DNA from: JADFGZ01 sp965222345
GTDB lineage: Bacteria > Acidobacteriota > Terriglobia > 2-12-FULL-54-10
Assembly: GCA_965222345.1 (NCBI GenBank)
Contig: CBDCTS010000007.1
Location: 806,001-870,000 of the forward strand
DNA: 64,000 nucleotides
Direction: 5' to 3'
Positions within the stretch are counted from its first letter, which is position 1, and the number at the start of each line of letters is the position of its first letter. A program made the translations under genes and the position numbers. A model generated the notes under the pieces. It searched no databases. It saw only the letters and a program-made list of their open reading frames with translations, and was not told where the DNA came from. Of this stretch, positions 45,486-53,542 are shown in pieces.

Positions 45486-46031
45486 TCAACTCACAAAGAT
45501 GGCGGCGGCAATCACAGTGGTCCATTTTCTACTTTTGTCTCCCACCGCAGACTGGGTAACATTCCTCGTGTGGACGATCTTGTTGGATATCCGGTAGATT
45601 TCTTTCTTTTCATCCCAGCTTCGGTCCGGGTCGAAGGCCACGTTCAGCGTGGTGGCGAGCATCTCGGCCGCCAACTCTTCTGCATACTCGCCCGCTTCTT
45701 CATCGGTTTGGCCGAAAGAGTGATGCTCGGAAAGATAGCCATAGGCGCTTTTGTCCGTGGGCAGAGCCAGGCCCAGGCTGGCGGCAATCAAACGGTGCGG
45801 CTCCCGCGTTGCGTTTTCGCTTAAAACTGCGAAGACCACCTCTCCCGGGGACAGCTTTTTTAGTCCGGCAGGCCTGCCAATCAGCTTGCATGCCGGTGGG
45901 AAAATGCTGGAAACTCGCACCAGATTGCAGGCTGCGATTCCCGCCGACCGCAGCGCCAGCTCAAAGCTGGAGAGCCGTTCCCGGTGCTTTCCGACACCCT
46001 TGGTAAGAAAAACCTCTTTAGGCAAAAACAT
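45486..46031 (-). CDS. pdaD: Pyruvoyl-dependent arginine decarboxylase
   Basis: 181 residues. The self-processing site is at VRVSSIFPP (Ser41/Ser42), where cleavage would give a beta chain and a pyruvoyl-capped alpha chain. GYLSEHHSFGQTDEEAGEYA, supplying a conserved Glu-rich helix, and the C-terminal TTVIAAAIFV strand fit PvlArgDC. It makes agmatine from arginine. First gene of a three-gene leftward operon with the deoxyhypusine synthase-like gene and speB. Confidence 0.9.
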   Translation of the reverse strand: MFLPKEVFLTKGVGKHRERLSSFELALRSAGIAACNLVRVSSIFPPACKLIGRPAGLKKLSPGEVVFAVLSENATREPHRLIAASLGLALPTDKSAYGYLSEHHSFGQTDEEAGEYAEELAAEMLATTLNVAFDPDRSWDEKKEIYRISNKIVHTRNVTQSAVGDKSRKWTTVIAAAIFVS

Positions 46032-46266
46032 CTGTCTTCATGAACCTTCCGTCCACTCTCATCCATACACCCCCGGCAGGAGGGTCCTTCCCAATCATTA
46101 GGGTTGTCCGGGTGAAAGATACTTCCCGTTGAAAGAGTCAGCGCGAAAACTTAACAGAATCATATCAGTTCAGTCAAAGGTTTTTTGAGGAGTGGGGCGG
46201 CCTGGGAGGGCGTTCTGCGTTTCCGTGCAGCCAAAAACGATGCTGCCAGGGAGGCGGAAGCGTGAT

Positions 46267-46692
46267 TTAAGGGGCCGGGACTTTATGTTTGCGCCATGAA
46301 TAAATGGCGAGAAATACGGCCAACGCGAACAGCAGCGAGTCTCGTGTCAGGGTCAGGGGGCTGATCGGTTCCTCGAGGCCGAAACAGCCGCAATTTGCCT
46401 CGATGCCCCTGGCGTAGGTGATGCTCATCGCCAGCAGAAACGCTCCCATCAGAAGGGCGGTAAAGGCCGCCACATAGTGCAGTTTCCAGCCGCGCACCAG
46501 AAGCATTCCCAAAACCAGTTCCAGCCACGGCAAAGTCCTGGCCACGACAATCACGCCGGCTGGCGGAAGCAACTGGTAGGTGTCCACGGCCATTTCAAAC
46601 AGAAAGGGGTTTCCCAGCTTGGTGTAGCCGGCAAAGACGAACAAAGCCCCCAACACCAACCGGCAAATCCATTCCAGGATGCGCAACAGCAC
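46267..46692 (-). CDS. MauE/DoxX-family redox-associated membrane protein
   Basis: 141 residues, four helices: FVFAGYTKLGNP near the N-terminus, a second block around PWLELVLGMLL, and the Cys pair in NCGCFG between helices 3 and 4. MauE-like proteins work with periplasmic thioredoxin-fold partners in disulfide formation. The gene starts four bases after the stop of the DsbA-like gene, supporting a shared pathway. Confidence 0.82.
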   Translation of the reverse strand: MLLRILEWICRLVLGALFVFAGYTKLGNPFLFEMAVDTYQLLPPAGVIVVARTLPWLELVLGMLLVRGWKLHYVAAFTALLMGAFLLAMSITYARGIEANCGCFGLEEPISPLTLTRDSLLFALAVFLAIYSWRKHKVPAP

Positions 46693-46695
46693 GGC

Positions 46696-47319
46696 TTATT
46701 GCCCCAATAGATGGTCCAGGTATCGCTGCAAGGTGGGGTATTGAACGACCCCGGCCACTTTTTCCGTCTTGCCCTGCGCGGTAATGAAGAAGGTAGGTGT
46801 TACGTTGACGCTCCGCTGGGTCGCCAGGGCTATGTCGCTCGATATGGCTGCTTCCACGGCGGGGTCTTCCATCCATTTCCGCAGCCGTTCCATGTCCTCA
46901 TCCGACAGGGTGCCGGCGACCACAGCTTCCAACTGGCCGTTGGCCGACCACTGCGGCTGGGATTCGTAGAGAGCGTCGGAGACCATCCGCCAGTGCCGTG
47001 TCCCTAACTGCAGGGCGGCGTGAGCGTAGAGAGCCGCCTCGCGGGCATGCGGGTGCATGGGCAGGGGAAATTCCCGGTAGACGACGCAAACCTTTCCGGC
47101 GCTGGCATAGTTGTTCAGTACCGGCCGCATGGTGCCCAGGTAGAACTGGCGGCAAGCGGGGCACTGGTAGTCGGAGAATACTTCGATCCGAACGGGAGCG
47201 CCGGCCTCGCCGCCTACGCACGTCCCATCTTCGCCGCTCTGGGCCGTCTGTGCGTTCCGGGGAATGGCGCAGAGCAGAAGCAGAATTAGCGAGCAATATA
47301 TTATTCGCATGGCGGTCAT
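46696..47319 (-). CDS. DsbA/thioredoxin-fold protein with signal peptide
   Basis: 207 residues. The signal peptide is about residues 5-25 and the active site is CPAC in VFSDYQCPACRQFY; cis-Pro lies in SVNVTPTFFIT. An extra Cys pair, one before the fold (GTCVGG) and one near KVCVVYREF, is present. It would be a periplasmic thiol oxidoreductase, probably recycled by the MauE-like membrane partner encoded four bases downstream. Confidence 0.88.
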   Translation of the reverse strand: MTAMRIIYCSLILLLLCAIPRNAQTAQSGEDGTCVGGEAGAPVRIEVFSDYQCPACRQFYLGTMRPVLNNYASAGKVCVVYREFPLPMHPHAREAALYAHAALQLGTRHWRMVSDALYESQPQWSANGQLEAVVAGTLSDEDMERLRKWMEDPAVEAAISSDIALATQRSVNVTPTFFITAQGKTEKVAGVVQYPTLQRYLDHLLGQ

Positions 47320-47721
47320 CTCTTTTCGATTTTGGCGTACACCAATAAGGATTATAGACCCAAAAAAGCCGCCGGATAAATTCCTTTATCCAAATTCCCG
47401 GTCGGAAGGCTCCTGCTCGCGCCGCGTTTTCCTGCCCAAAGTCGGAATGAGAGAGGCTGCCGGAACATATGGACCGAGAGGGAGCGGGTTGTCAAGGTCT
47501 GGAAAGCAATGACTATGGTACAATGCCGTTCTTTCATTGCCGGGGCCAGCGATTTATTCCTGAACGGGGTCCGGGGCAGGGTGGCAATATCCCTGGTTCT
47601 TTTGGAATCCCCTTGGTTCAGGCGCTGCGTCATGTTGTGGATCGCGGTTTCATCTTGCTTCTTTTCTGGGAGGAAGTGAGCCTCAATCCGATGCCGGCCT
47701 TGTAATGGAGAGTTGCCCTCT
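47320..47721. other. Intergenic, divergent promoters likely
   Basis: About 400 bp between the leftward DsbA-like gene and the rightward DUF3311 gene. No conserved frame or RNA is recognised. Confidence 0.45.
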
Positions 47722-48027
47722 ATGGCTCGCCTCACGCTGACTTGGCGTCCCGCTGTCGCTTGGCTGTTCATCCTGGCTCTTATCGTGCTCCATCACGATT
47801 TCTGGTTGTGGGACCGCATTGAGCCGATACTATGGGGCTGGGTGCCAGTGGCGTTGTGGTATCACGTGGCCTACACCCTTCTCTGCATTCTCGCCGTTGT
47901 CCTGCTGGGCCGCTGGGCTTGGCCGCCCCCCCCGCCTGGGATCGAATCAGCCGGCGAGCAAGTTCCCGATCGTCGCACGGTTTCCCCGGCTGAGCAGGCT
48001 CCTGCGGAAGGGAGTCAGCGGTCATGA
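47722..48027 (+). CDS. DUF3311-type small membrane protein, symporter partner
   Basis: 101 residues: MARLTLTWRPAVAWLFILAL, a second hydrophobic stretch around residues 45-65, and a disordered Pro/Glu-rich tail. Small two-helix proteins of this type are usually encoded next to sodium:solute symporters. Its last four bases overlap the symporter start (ATGA), indicating coupling. The start at 47722 follows GGAG. Confidence 0.7.
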   Translation: MARLTLTWRPAVAWLFILALIVLHHDFWLWDRIEPILWGWVPVALWYHVAYTLLCILAVVLLGRWAWPPPPPGIESAGEQVPDRRTVSPAEQAPAEGSQRS

Positions 48028-49532
48028 CGGAGAGCATGGTCGTCCTCCTGGGCGTGTTCATTTACTTTGCCATTCTGATCGGCATCGGCGCCTTCAGCTA
48101 CCGCATTTCCTACCGTACGCCCGAGGATTTCTTTATCGCCCGCCGAGGCATCGGCACCATCGCTCTTTTCATTGGAGTTTACGCCACCAACATGACGGCG
48201 TTCTTCATGATAGGCATTCCCGGGGCCGCTTATCACAATGGGATTGGAATATTCGGCTGGGTGGCGGCGCCGGTGGCCCTGCTCACGCCCCTCTGCTTTT
48301 ATTTGGTCGGCTATCCCTGCTGGATTCTCGGCAAGCGCTATGGGTACATGACCCAGCCGGAGGTGTTCGGCGCCCGCTGGAACAGCCGCGCCGTTTCGCT
48401 GGCTTTCTTTGCCTTGCTGACGTTTTACATGATTCCGTATCTGGTTCTCGGGGTGATCGGCGGGGGCGTGACCTTCGAGTCGATGACCGACGGACTCGTT
48501 CCTTACTGGGCGGGCGCTCTCCTGGTGCTTGCCGTCGTCTTTGCTTACGTCCTGCTGGGGGGGCTGCGGGGAACGGCGTGGGCGAACGTCTTCCAGGGGA
48601 TGCTGTTTCTGGTCTTCCTGATCATCGCGTTCTTCTGGATCGCGGAGGCGATGGGAGGGCTCCGTTACCTCACCGAGCGGCTGGCCGCCGAGAAACCGCA
48701 TCTGCTGGCGCGCGACGAGATAGCAAGTTTCGATCCCAAGCTGTGGTTCAGTTTCATGCTGGTTCCACCCTTGGCGTCGGTGATGTTTCCTCACGTCTTC
48801 ATCCGGCTGCTCGCCTCGCGGGACCACCAGTCGATCCGTGCCGCCAGCACCCTCTATCCGCTGGCGCTCATTATTGGCTGGATTCCGGTCGTCATGATCG
48901 GCGCCTGGGGCGCGCTGGCGGTCCCCGGACTCGAGGGGCAGGCCTCCGACGCCATCATGCCGATGATGATCGCTCGCTATCTTCCGGACGCCCTGGTGGT
49001 GCTGGGGGTGGCTGCCATCTTTGCGACCGTCATGTCGTCGCTCGATGCTCAAATCCTGGCGCTGAGCACGCTCTTCGCCCGCGATTTCCTGGGCTCCTGG
49101 CGCCGGGGGGCGCAGATGGCCGGCAATCGCCAGATTTTCTGGGGAAGATTGTTTGTCATTCTGATCGCGGCCCTCACCTACGGGCTGGCGCTGCTGCAAC
49201 CGGCTAGTATCTTGCGCATCAGCGAATACGCCTTTACCGGATTCGTGCAGTTGCTTCCGGTTGTCCTGGCTGCTCTCTACTGGCCGCGCGCTACAAAGCA
49301 GGGGGCTCTGGCGGCGATGGCTGGCGGAACTCTGGTGCTGTTCTTGCTGCCGGGCGGTCCCTTTCCTGTGCTTCCCCGGTCGTTGTTGTTCGGGTTTATG
49401 CCGATCGTTCCTTGCCTTGTGGTGACCACCGTGTTGCTGGTGATCGTCTCCCTGCTGACCAAGCCCCAGCCGTCTCCCTGGCCCTGGGACTTCCGGTTGA
49501 TCCTCCGAGGCCGTTCTCTAACAGACCCGTAA
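48024..49532 (+). CDS. Sodium:solute symporter family protein
   Basis: 502 residues with about 12-13 helices of the LeuT-like SSS fold: YRTPEDFFIARRGIG, GAAYHNGIGIFGW, YGYMTQPEVFGARW, GGLRGTAWANVFQGM, and IFATVMSSLDAQILALSTLF with the Na2-site Ser pair. It imports an unknown organic solute with sodium. It is co-expressed with the small partner upstream; palindromic repeats follow the stop. Confidence 0.9.
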   Translation: MTESMVVLLGVFIYFAILIGIGAFSYRISYRTPEDFFIARRGIGTIALFIGVYATNMTAFFMIGIPGAAYHNGIGIFGWVAAPVALLTPLCFYLVGYPCWILGKRYGYMTQPEVFGARWNSRAVSLAFFALLTFYMIPYLVLGVIGGGVTFESMTDGLVPYWAGALLVLAVVFAYVLLGGLRGTAWANVFQGMLFLVFLIIAFFWIAEAMGGLRYLTERLAAEKPHLLARDEIASFDPKLWFSFMLVPPLASVMFPHVFIRLLASRDHQSIRAASTLYPLALIIGWIPVVMIGAWGALAVPGLEGQASDAIMPMMIARYLPDALVVLGVAAIFATVMSSLDAQILALSTLFARDFLGSWRRGAQMAGNRQIFWGRLFVILIAALTYGLALLQPASILRISEYAFTGFVQLLPVVLAALYWPRATKQGALAAMAGGTLVLFLLPGGPFPVLPRSLLFGFMPIVPCLVVTTVLLVIVSLLTKPQPSPWPWDFRLILRGRSLTDP

Positions 49533-49578
49533 TGCAAAGCAGGTCGAGGGAATACGCAACCTCCTGAGCGCAAGTAGC

Positions 49579-49627
49579 GACAGGCATTCCTGCCTGTCCC
49601 TCAGCGTGCAGGCCGCAAGGCCTGTAC
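49579..49627. repeat. Two adjacent REP-like palindromes
   Basis: 49579-49598 is GACAGGCA-TTCC-TGCCTGTC. 49606-49627 is GTGCAGGCC-GCAA-GGCCTGTAC, with one G-T pair. Both start about 50 bp after the symporter stop and could act as a transcript terminus or stabiliser. Confidence 0.85.
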
Positions 49628-49704
49628 AGCTAGCAACAGGCGTTTCCGCTTGCTTGCCATTCCTCATTTACACCTGCCAAACCTCTCCAAAAGCCATTGA
49701 ATAA

Positions 49705-49718
49705 CCCCCTATTGGGGG
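49705..49718. repeat. Small hairpin CCCCC-TATT-GGGGG
   Basis: Five GC pairs with a four-base loop in an otherwise AT-rich stretch containing AAAGCCATTGA, a word shared with the repeats at 26916 and 49991. Confidence 0.5.
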
Positions 49719-49876
49719 CTTCTTGTAGGGATTTCGTTTCTCTTTTTGGTGGCTTTTTGCACTTCTTACCAAGCACTTATGTTGATTCTAAAAGACTTGT
49801 TGGCTTCGTTTCGTAATTTATACTTGTTTTTACCTCGCCTGCTTCCCCCTGGAGCATTTCTCCTAAAGTCGCATAG

Positions 49877-49947
49877 GTAGCGACAGGCATTCAGGTAGGG
49901 CAGGCATTCTTGCCTGTCCTCTTGCGTGCAGGCCTCCCGGCCTGCAC
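49877..49947. repeat. Dispersed REP-like unit, most complete copy
   Basis: It contains GGTAGCGACAGGCATTCAGG, TAGGGCAGGCA-TTCT-TGCCTGTCC and GTGCAGGCC-TCCC-GGCCTGCAC (49926-49947, perfect). The first part matches the reverse complement of 27201-27250, and parts recur at 56667-56770. Confidence 0.82.
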
Positions 49948-49989
49948 TTGTCTCTTGCTTTCCAATCGCACGCAACCTGCCTAACCCCC

Positions 49990-50170
49990 AATCAATGGCT
50001 TTGCTTCGCCTATCAAACCCAAAAGAAAATCCAGCTTCACAAACGCCCTCCGGCCCGATTCTCCCTCGCGCAAATTCCGGGAGCAACAAAATTCTTCCGA
50101 GAATTCCGAATCTACCGAGGAAACCGAATCTACCGAAGGAACCGAACTAAGTAGGACAGGCATCCCTGCA
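49990..50170. repeat. Dispersed repeat, copy B (inverted relative of 26686-26866)
   Basis: Words in order: AATCAATGGCTTTGCTTCGC, CAGCTTCACAAACGCCCTCC, GGCCCGATTCTCCCTCGCGC, then tandem CCGAATCTACCGAGGAAA repeats and AAGTAGGACAGGCATCCCTG. The reverse complement follows copy A with scattered mismatches. Confidence 0.75.
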
Positions 50171-50745
50171 GTAGCGACAACCTAGTACGAGATTATAAAT
50201 AACTATTAATAAAGCATTTATATTAACACGGCTAATAGCACTTCCCTCATTATACTCCTCTTTCCGAACGGGAATTCATTGGACCCTCGAAGACTTCCGC
50301 GGACTGGTTGCTGTGTTCTGCGTACCGCGGGATTCGCGACGCGGTTCTTTAGGCGACAGCTGCGGAAACGGTGTCGGCGGTCGATGGAGAACTGAGCCGC
50401 ATACCTCAGTGAGGAATGCAGGGAGGATATTCCACCGGGCCAGTGTTGAATTCTCCGTAGGAGGTGCGCCGCGTCGGAGTCGCCCCGCGATGCCTGCCGG
50501 GCAAGCCTGTCCCCAGAGGGCAGGACAGTATAGGAAGCACGGGAAATAGCCTTCAGAGACCCTTTGGTGGTCGGAAGCGAACCGGCTCTGCCCGCGTTCG
50601 TGGCTCCTGGACGATCCTGGCGGCGGATTTCGGAAAGTTAGGGAAGCTCATCCCTCTTCGAGTTCGTCGCTCTGTTCCCTCAGTGAGTCGAGTGTTTCCA
50701 AATCACACATAGACGCGACCCGCACTGGTATGCCGAAATGAGGGA
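50171..50745. other. Intergenic accessory sequence, no gene recognised
   Basis: AT-rich to 50280, then a GC-rich stretch with degenerate GCCTGCCGGGCAAGCCTGTC words (50492-50514) of the same repeat family. No conserved frame is seen. Confidence 0.45.
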
Positions 50746-51279
50746 TCAACTCTTCTGTTGAGCGCCCAGTGACTTCGGGAAAGCTAAAGCCCTTTCCTTG
50801 GGCGGTGGAGTAAAAACATCCACATCACCCTGCCCGCGGCGTACAGGCAACCGTACGCCCTCCTTGGTCCGTTCCGAGATAAGGTCCCTCTCCACCTCGG
50901 CGAACAATCCGAACAGGGCGATCATCACCTTAGTCTGCATGTCCTGCTCGCCGTCAGACTCGATTCTTTCCTTGATCGCGATGAAGCGGATCTTGCGATG
51001 GAGCAGAGTGTCCACGATTTGGATCACTTGCCCCAGGCTGCGTCCCAGACGCGACAACTCGCTGAGCAGCAGGCGATCGCCCGGCTGAAGCGTTCCCAGC
51101 ATCTTCTCGATGCGGCGCTCGAGGGGACTCTTTCGCGACGAGGTCCGGGCCTCGTCGAATTCGTCGATCGGGAAGCGGCGTTTCTGGCTGAACTCCAGGA
51201 TGGCCAGTTTCTGGTTGGCGAGATCCTGCGAACGAGTGGAAACACGGAGGTAGGCAACGGTTTTTAATGCTGCGTCCAA
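50746..51279 (-). CDS. Serine recombinase (resolvase family), shortened C-terminus
   Basis: 177 residues of the resolvase/invertase catalytic domain: VAYLRVSTRSQD with nucleophile Ser15, LLLSELSRLGRSLGQVI with catalytic Arg residues, and FGLFAEVERDLISERTKEGV. The usual GRPKG linker and helix-turn-helix after ERT are replaced by RLPVRRGQGDVDVFTPPPKE and a short tail. DNA binding would be weak or absent, so it may be a decayed integrative-element recombinase. Confidence 0.82.
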   Translation of the reverse strand: MDAALKTVAYLRVSTRSQDLANQKLAILEFSQKRRFPIDEFDEARTSSRKSPLERRIEKMLGTLQPGDRLLLSELSRLGRSLGQVIQIVDTLLHRKIRFIAIKERIESDGEQDMQTKVMIALFGLFAEVERDLISERTKEGVRLPVRRGQGDVDVFTPPPKERALAFPKSLGAQQKS

Positions 51280-51704
51280 GGAAAGGCAAATCGCAGTCTG
51301 TTTACGACAGATAGCGATTACAGTATCCAGACTATTTAATAGCCGATTATTGTCGAAAGTGACGGTCGTTTTCTTGTACGGTATTCGGGCCGGAAGGGTG
51401 ACGGGAACTGATGCGCAGTCCAGGAGGATTGGCTTCCGTCCAGAGTGTTCTCCCCGCCTCTGTCAAAGCGGGTCCTCGACAAACACGTCAATCCACCCCG
51501 TCTGAGCCGCCAGGTGCGGCAGCAGCGCTTCGCTATAGTCGAAAATTCCCGACTGTTTCGGACTCAGTGGTGTGAAGAAGGCGATTTGCATGGCGGGTCT
51601 TTTATTCAAGCCGAGGGGGAATCAGAGCCCGAAACGACACTACCGTGTCGTTTCGCGTGAGCAGACCCGTAACCTCCGAGCCGCCGTCTGTAAGGGAGCG
51701 AGAC
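51280..51704. other. Intergenic with a strong palindrome
   Basis: About 425 bp. No conserved gene. It includes the 11-pair hairpin at 51630-51655, 50 bp past the DUF3108 stop. Confidence 0.5.
51630..51655. terminator. Perfect 11-bp stem-loop after DUF3108
   Basis: CGAAACGACAC-TACC-GTGTCGTTTCG, a fully paired stem with a tetraloop. No T run on either side, so it is either a factor-assisted terminator or a binding site. Confidence 0.5.
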
Positions 51705-52415
51705 CTACTCCAGTTCGGCTTTGAAATCCGCGAGAGAGGTTGGCACCGTGAACTGAAGCGGCGTTCGCACGGCGTCGGAGGCAAACCAGATTTCCACGGT
51801 TCGCTCTCTACCCCGGGCCGGAAAGTGGACCTCGAACTTTTCGCCTAGCCTGAGCGCGCCGCCGACTTCCACCGTTCCTGGGCTGCCTTGCCCCAGTTGC
51901 AGGGCAATACCTCTCCCATACTGAACGCTGCTCGACTCAACCGCCTGTCCCGCCGCCGTGCGGCTGCGCACGTAATAGAGAAACGTAAGCGGGTCTCGGG
52001 CGCATTTCGGAATCGTTGCGGTCGTGGTATTCCGGCCCCGGATGTGCCGGACCTGGTGCGCCGTCTGGTTAAACTCCATGGACTCTTCCGAACTTCGTGA
52101 CCCCTCCTCGAGTTTCTGGTGGAACTGGAGCGAGCAGAGTCCCTCCCGCGCGGCCACGGCCGAGAACGTGCTGTTGAACCGGTATTGCGGCAACCGCACC
52201 TCTACGGTTGCCTGAAAATGCAGCTCGTCACCTTGCGAGGAAACTTCAAAGACGGCTTCTCCCATCAGGATGCCGCTCGGCCACAGGAGCCGGTAGACCA
52301 GCCGTTCGCCACCCTCGAACGGAGCGAAATCAGCCGCCTGCGCTCGCGCGGAACCGAGGGCAATCGAGAGAAGGCATACCGCCATGCAAACCGTCACGCG
52401 TTTGAGGTTGTTCAC
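51705..52415 (-). CDS. DUF3108 domain exported protein
   Basis: 236 residues from a GTG at 52415. The signal peptide is CMAVCLLSIALGSARAQA. The beta-rich body reads FEGGERLVYRLLWPSGILMG, DPLTFLYYVRS and ALRLGEKFEVHFPARGRERT, which fits DUF3108 (lipocalin/outer-membrane-associated beta proteins of unknown function). The GTG overlaps the stop of the upstream glycosyltransferase relic (GTGA), evidence that the two were once a coupled pair. Confidence 0.75.
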   Translation of the reverse strand: MNNLKRVTVCMAVCLLSIALGSARAQAADFAPFEGGERLVYRLLWPSGILMGEAVFEVSSQGDELHFQATVEVRLPQYRFNSTFSAVAAREGLCSLQFHQKLEEGSRSSEESMEFNQTAHQVRHIRGRNTTTATIPKCARDPLTFLYYVRSRTAAGQAVESSSVQYGRGIALQLGQGSPGTVEVGGALRLGEKFEVHFPARGRERTVEIWFASDAVRTPLQFTVPTSLADFKAELE

Positions 52416-52806
52416 CGTCGAATTTCCTCTGTCACTTCCCGCGACGCCACCAGCAGTCCGAGGTGCACCGCGGGATGCGTGGCCGTGACGCTCCGGTTGC
52501 AAACCGAGCGCCAGCTGAACTCGGCATCCGCCCACCCCTCCATCGTACCCGAATCCCCTTCGAAATAGCCGGCTTCCGCAAGAATCCGGCGGCGGAACAC
52601 CACGCAGAGCCGGGGCAGCGCGTCCACCTCCGGCACTCGGGGCGGCGATGCCACCGGACTGCATTGTCAAAATTCCAGGCGAGCCCGCCGCGGCTTTCGA
52701 GCAGCAGCCTGCGCACGAGCGTTCCCCCGTCGAGGCTCACAAGCTCCGGGCCTACCTGGGCCCGTGCAGTCGTCAAAGCACGCAAGCAGCCGCTCGTGGC
52801 TAACAA
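52412..52806 (-). pseudogene. Glycosyltransferase-like gene, truncated and frameshifted
   Basis: The 3' part reads PEVDALPRLCVVFRRRILAE, AGYFEGDSG, WADAEFSWRS and ends EVTEEIRR, resembling the late part of GT2 enzymes (CVVFRR, acidic EDVEFSWR-like block). The preceding GPELVSLDGGTLVRRLLLES lies in another frame, with the shift near 52650. Nothing recognisable precedes it. The family call is tentative; the frame change is clear. Confidence 0.4.
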
Positions 52807-53147
52807 CGGCCCTTTCCCCCCGTATTATCTTGCTCTGTCCAGTTGAGGCATGCCCTAGCCTCACGTCAGGGAGGGGGCGCGGATACGTCAGAATAAAGTT
52901 TAAAGTTGGCTTGCTGGACACATACAGTCCAGGGTTAAAGAGTTCTTCCTGACAGACTGGAGGCAGGCGCTCAGGCCATTTTCGCTTCGACGAAGAACGT
53001 CATCCTCATCCTGGCTCACGTCCACAACTTGACCATCTCTGAAGGTCGAGATCAAAAATCTGCCCGGCTTGGAGTGATTACCTAGCAGCCTGTGGTTAAA
53101 GGCCTTACGTTATGGGATAGACACGATTTGGCTCATGTACTACCCTG
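52807..53147. other. Boundary region with one unidentified open stretch
   Basis: From 53100 down to the TAA at 52900 the minus strand is open for about 66 codons (RFLISTFRDGQVVDVSQDED, then VLRRSENGLSACLQ). It looks protein-like but has no start codon and no family that I recognise. It may be a truncated gene at the edge of the island. Confidence 0.35.
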
Positions 53148-53430
53148 TTGGGCATGGAATGGGGAAACGGCGGCGGCGGGCGCGGCAAGCGACGATGTGG
53201 GGGGCCACGGCGGCTCTACCAAACAGCGCAGGGCGAGCGGCTGAATCAGGTGCTCGACAACGCAGGGTTCGATGCGTTCGTTGAGGCGCAGTGCGCGTCA
53301 TGCGATACGGGCGGGCTCGGCCGGCCGCGTCTGGCGCCGGGCCGTTATTTCCGGCTGCTGCTCGGCTACTTCGAAGAGCTGGACTCGGAACGGGTCGCGC
53401 GGGACATCGAGTGCTGGGGTAGCCGCTTTT
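53148..53430 (+). pseudogene. IS1182-like transposase, N-terminal relic
   Basis: The frame reads RLNQVLDNAGFDAFVEAQCA, then GLGRPRLAPGRYFRLLLGYF and EELDSERVA, a recognisable N-terminal DUF772-type segment of IS1182/ISNCY-like transposases. It loses similarity after about 53415, so the catalytic region is gone. Confidence 0.7.
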
Positions 53431-53542
53431 TTGCTATCCTGACGCACCGACCGGGCAGACTGCATTGGTGCTGCTGCGGTGGTGAGGTACGCGCGTCAAG
53501 GCCGCTCGCCCGACGAACCGCCGGAGCATCCAGAGGACACCC

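Noticed and set aside
47469..47705. Small plus-strand frame upstream of the DUF3311 gene
   Set aside because: No motif, no ribosome-binding site, and composition typical of noncoding DNA.
48015..49199. Long minus-strand frame opposite the sodium symporter
   Set aside because: Composition is dominated by Arg, His and Gln from the antisense of membrane codons. It is a shadow.
49579..50170. CRISPR array
   Set aside because: Repeats are palindromic, irregularly spaced and differ in sequence. No spacer pattern and no cas genes.
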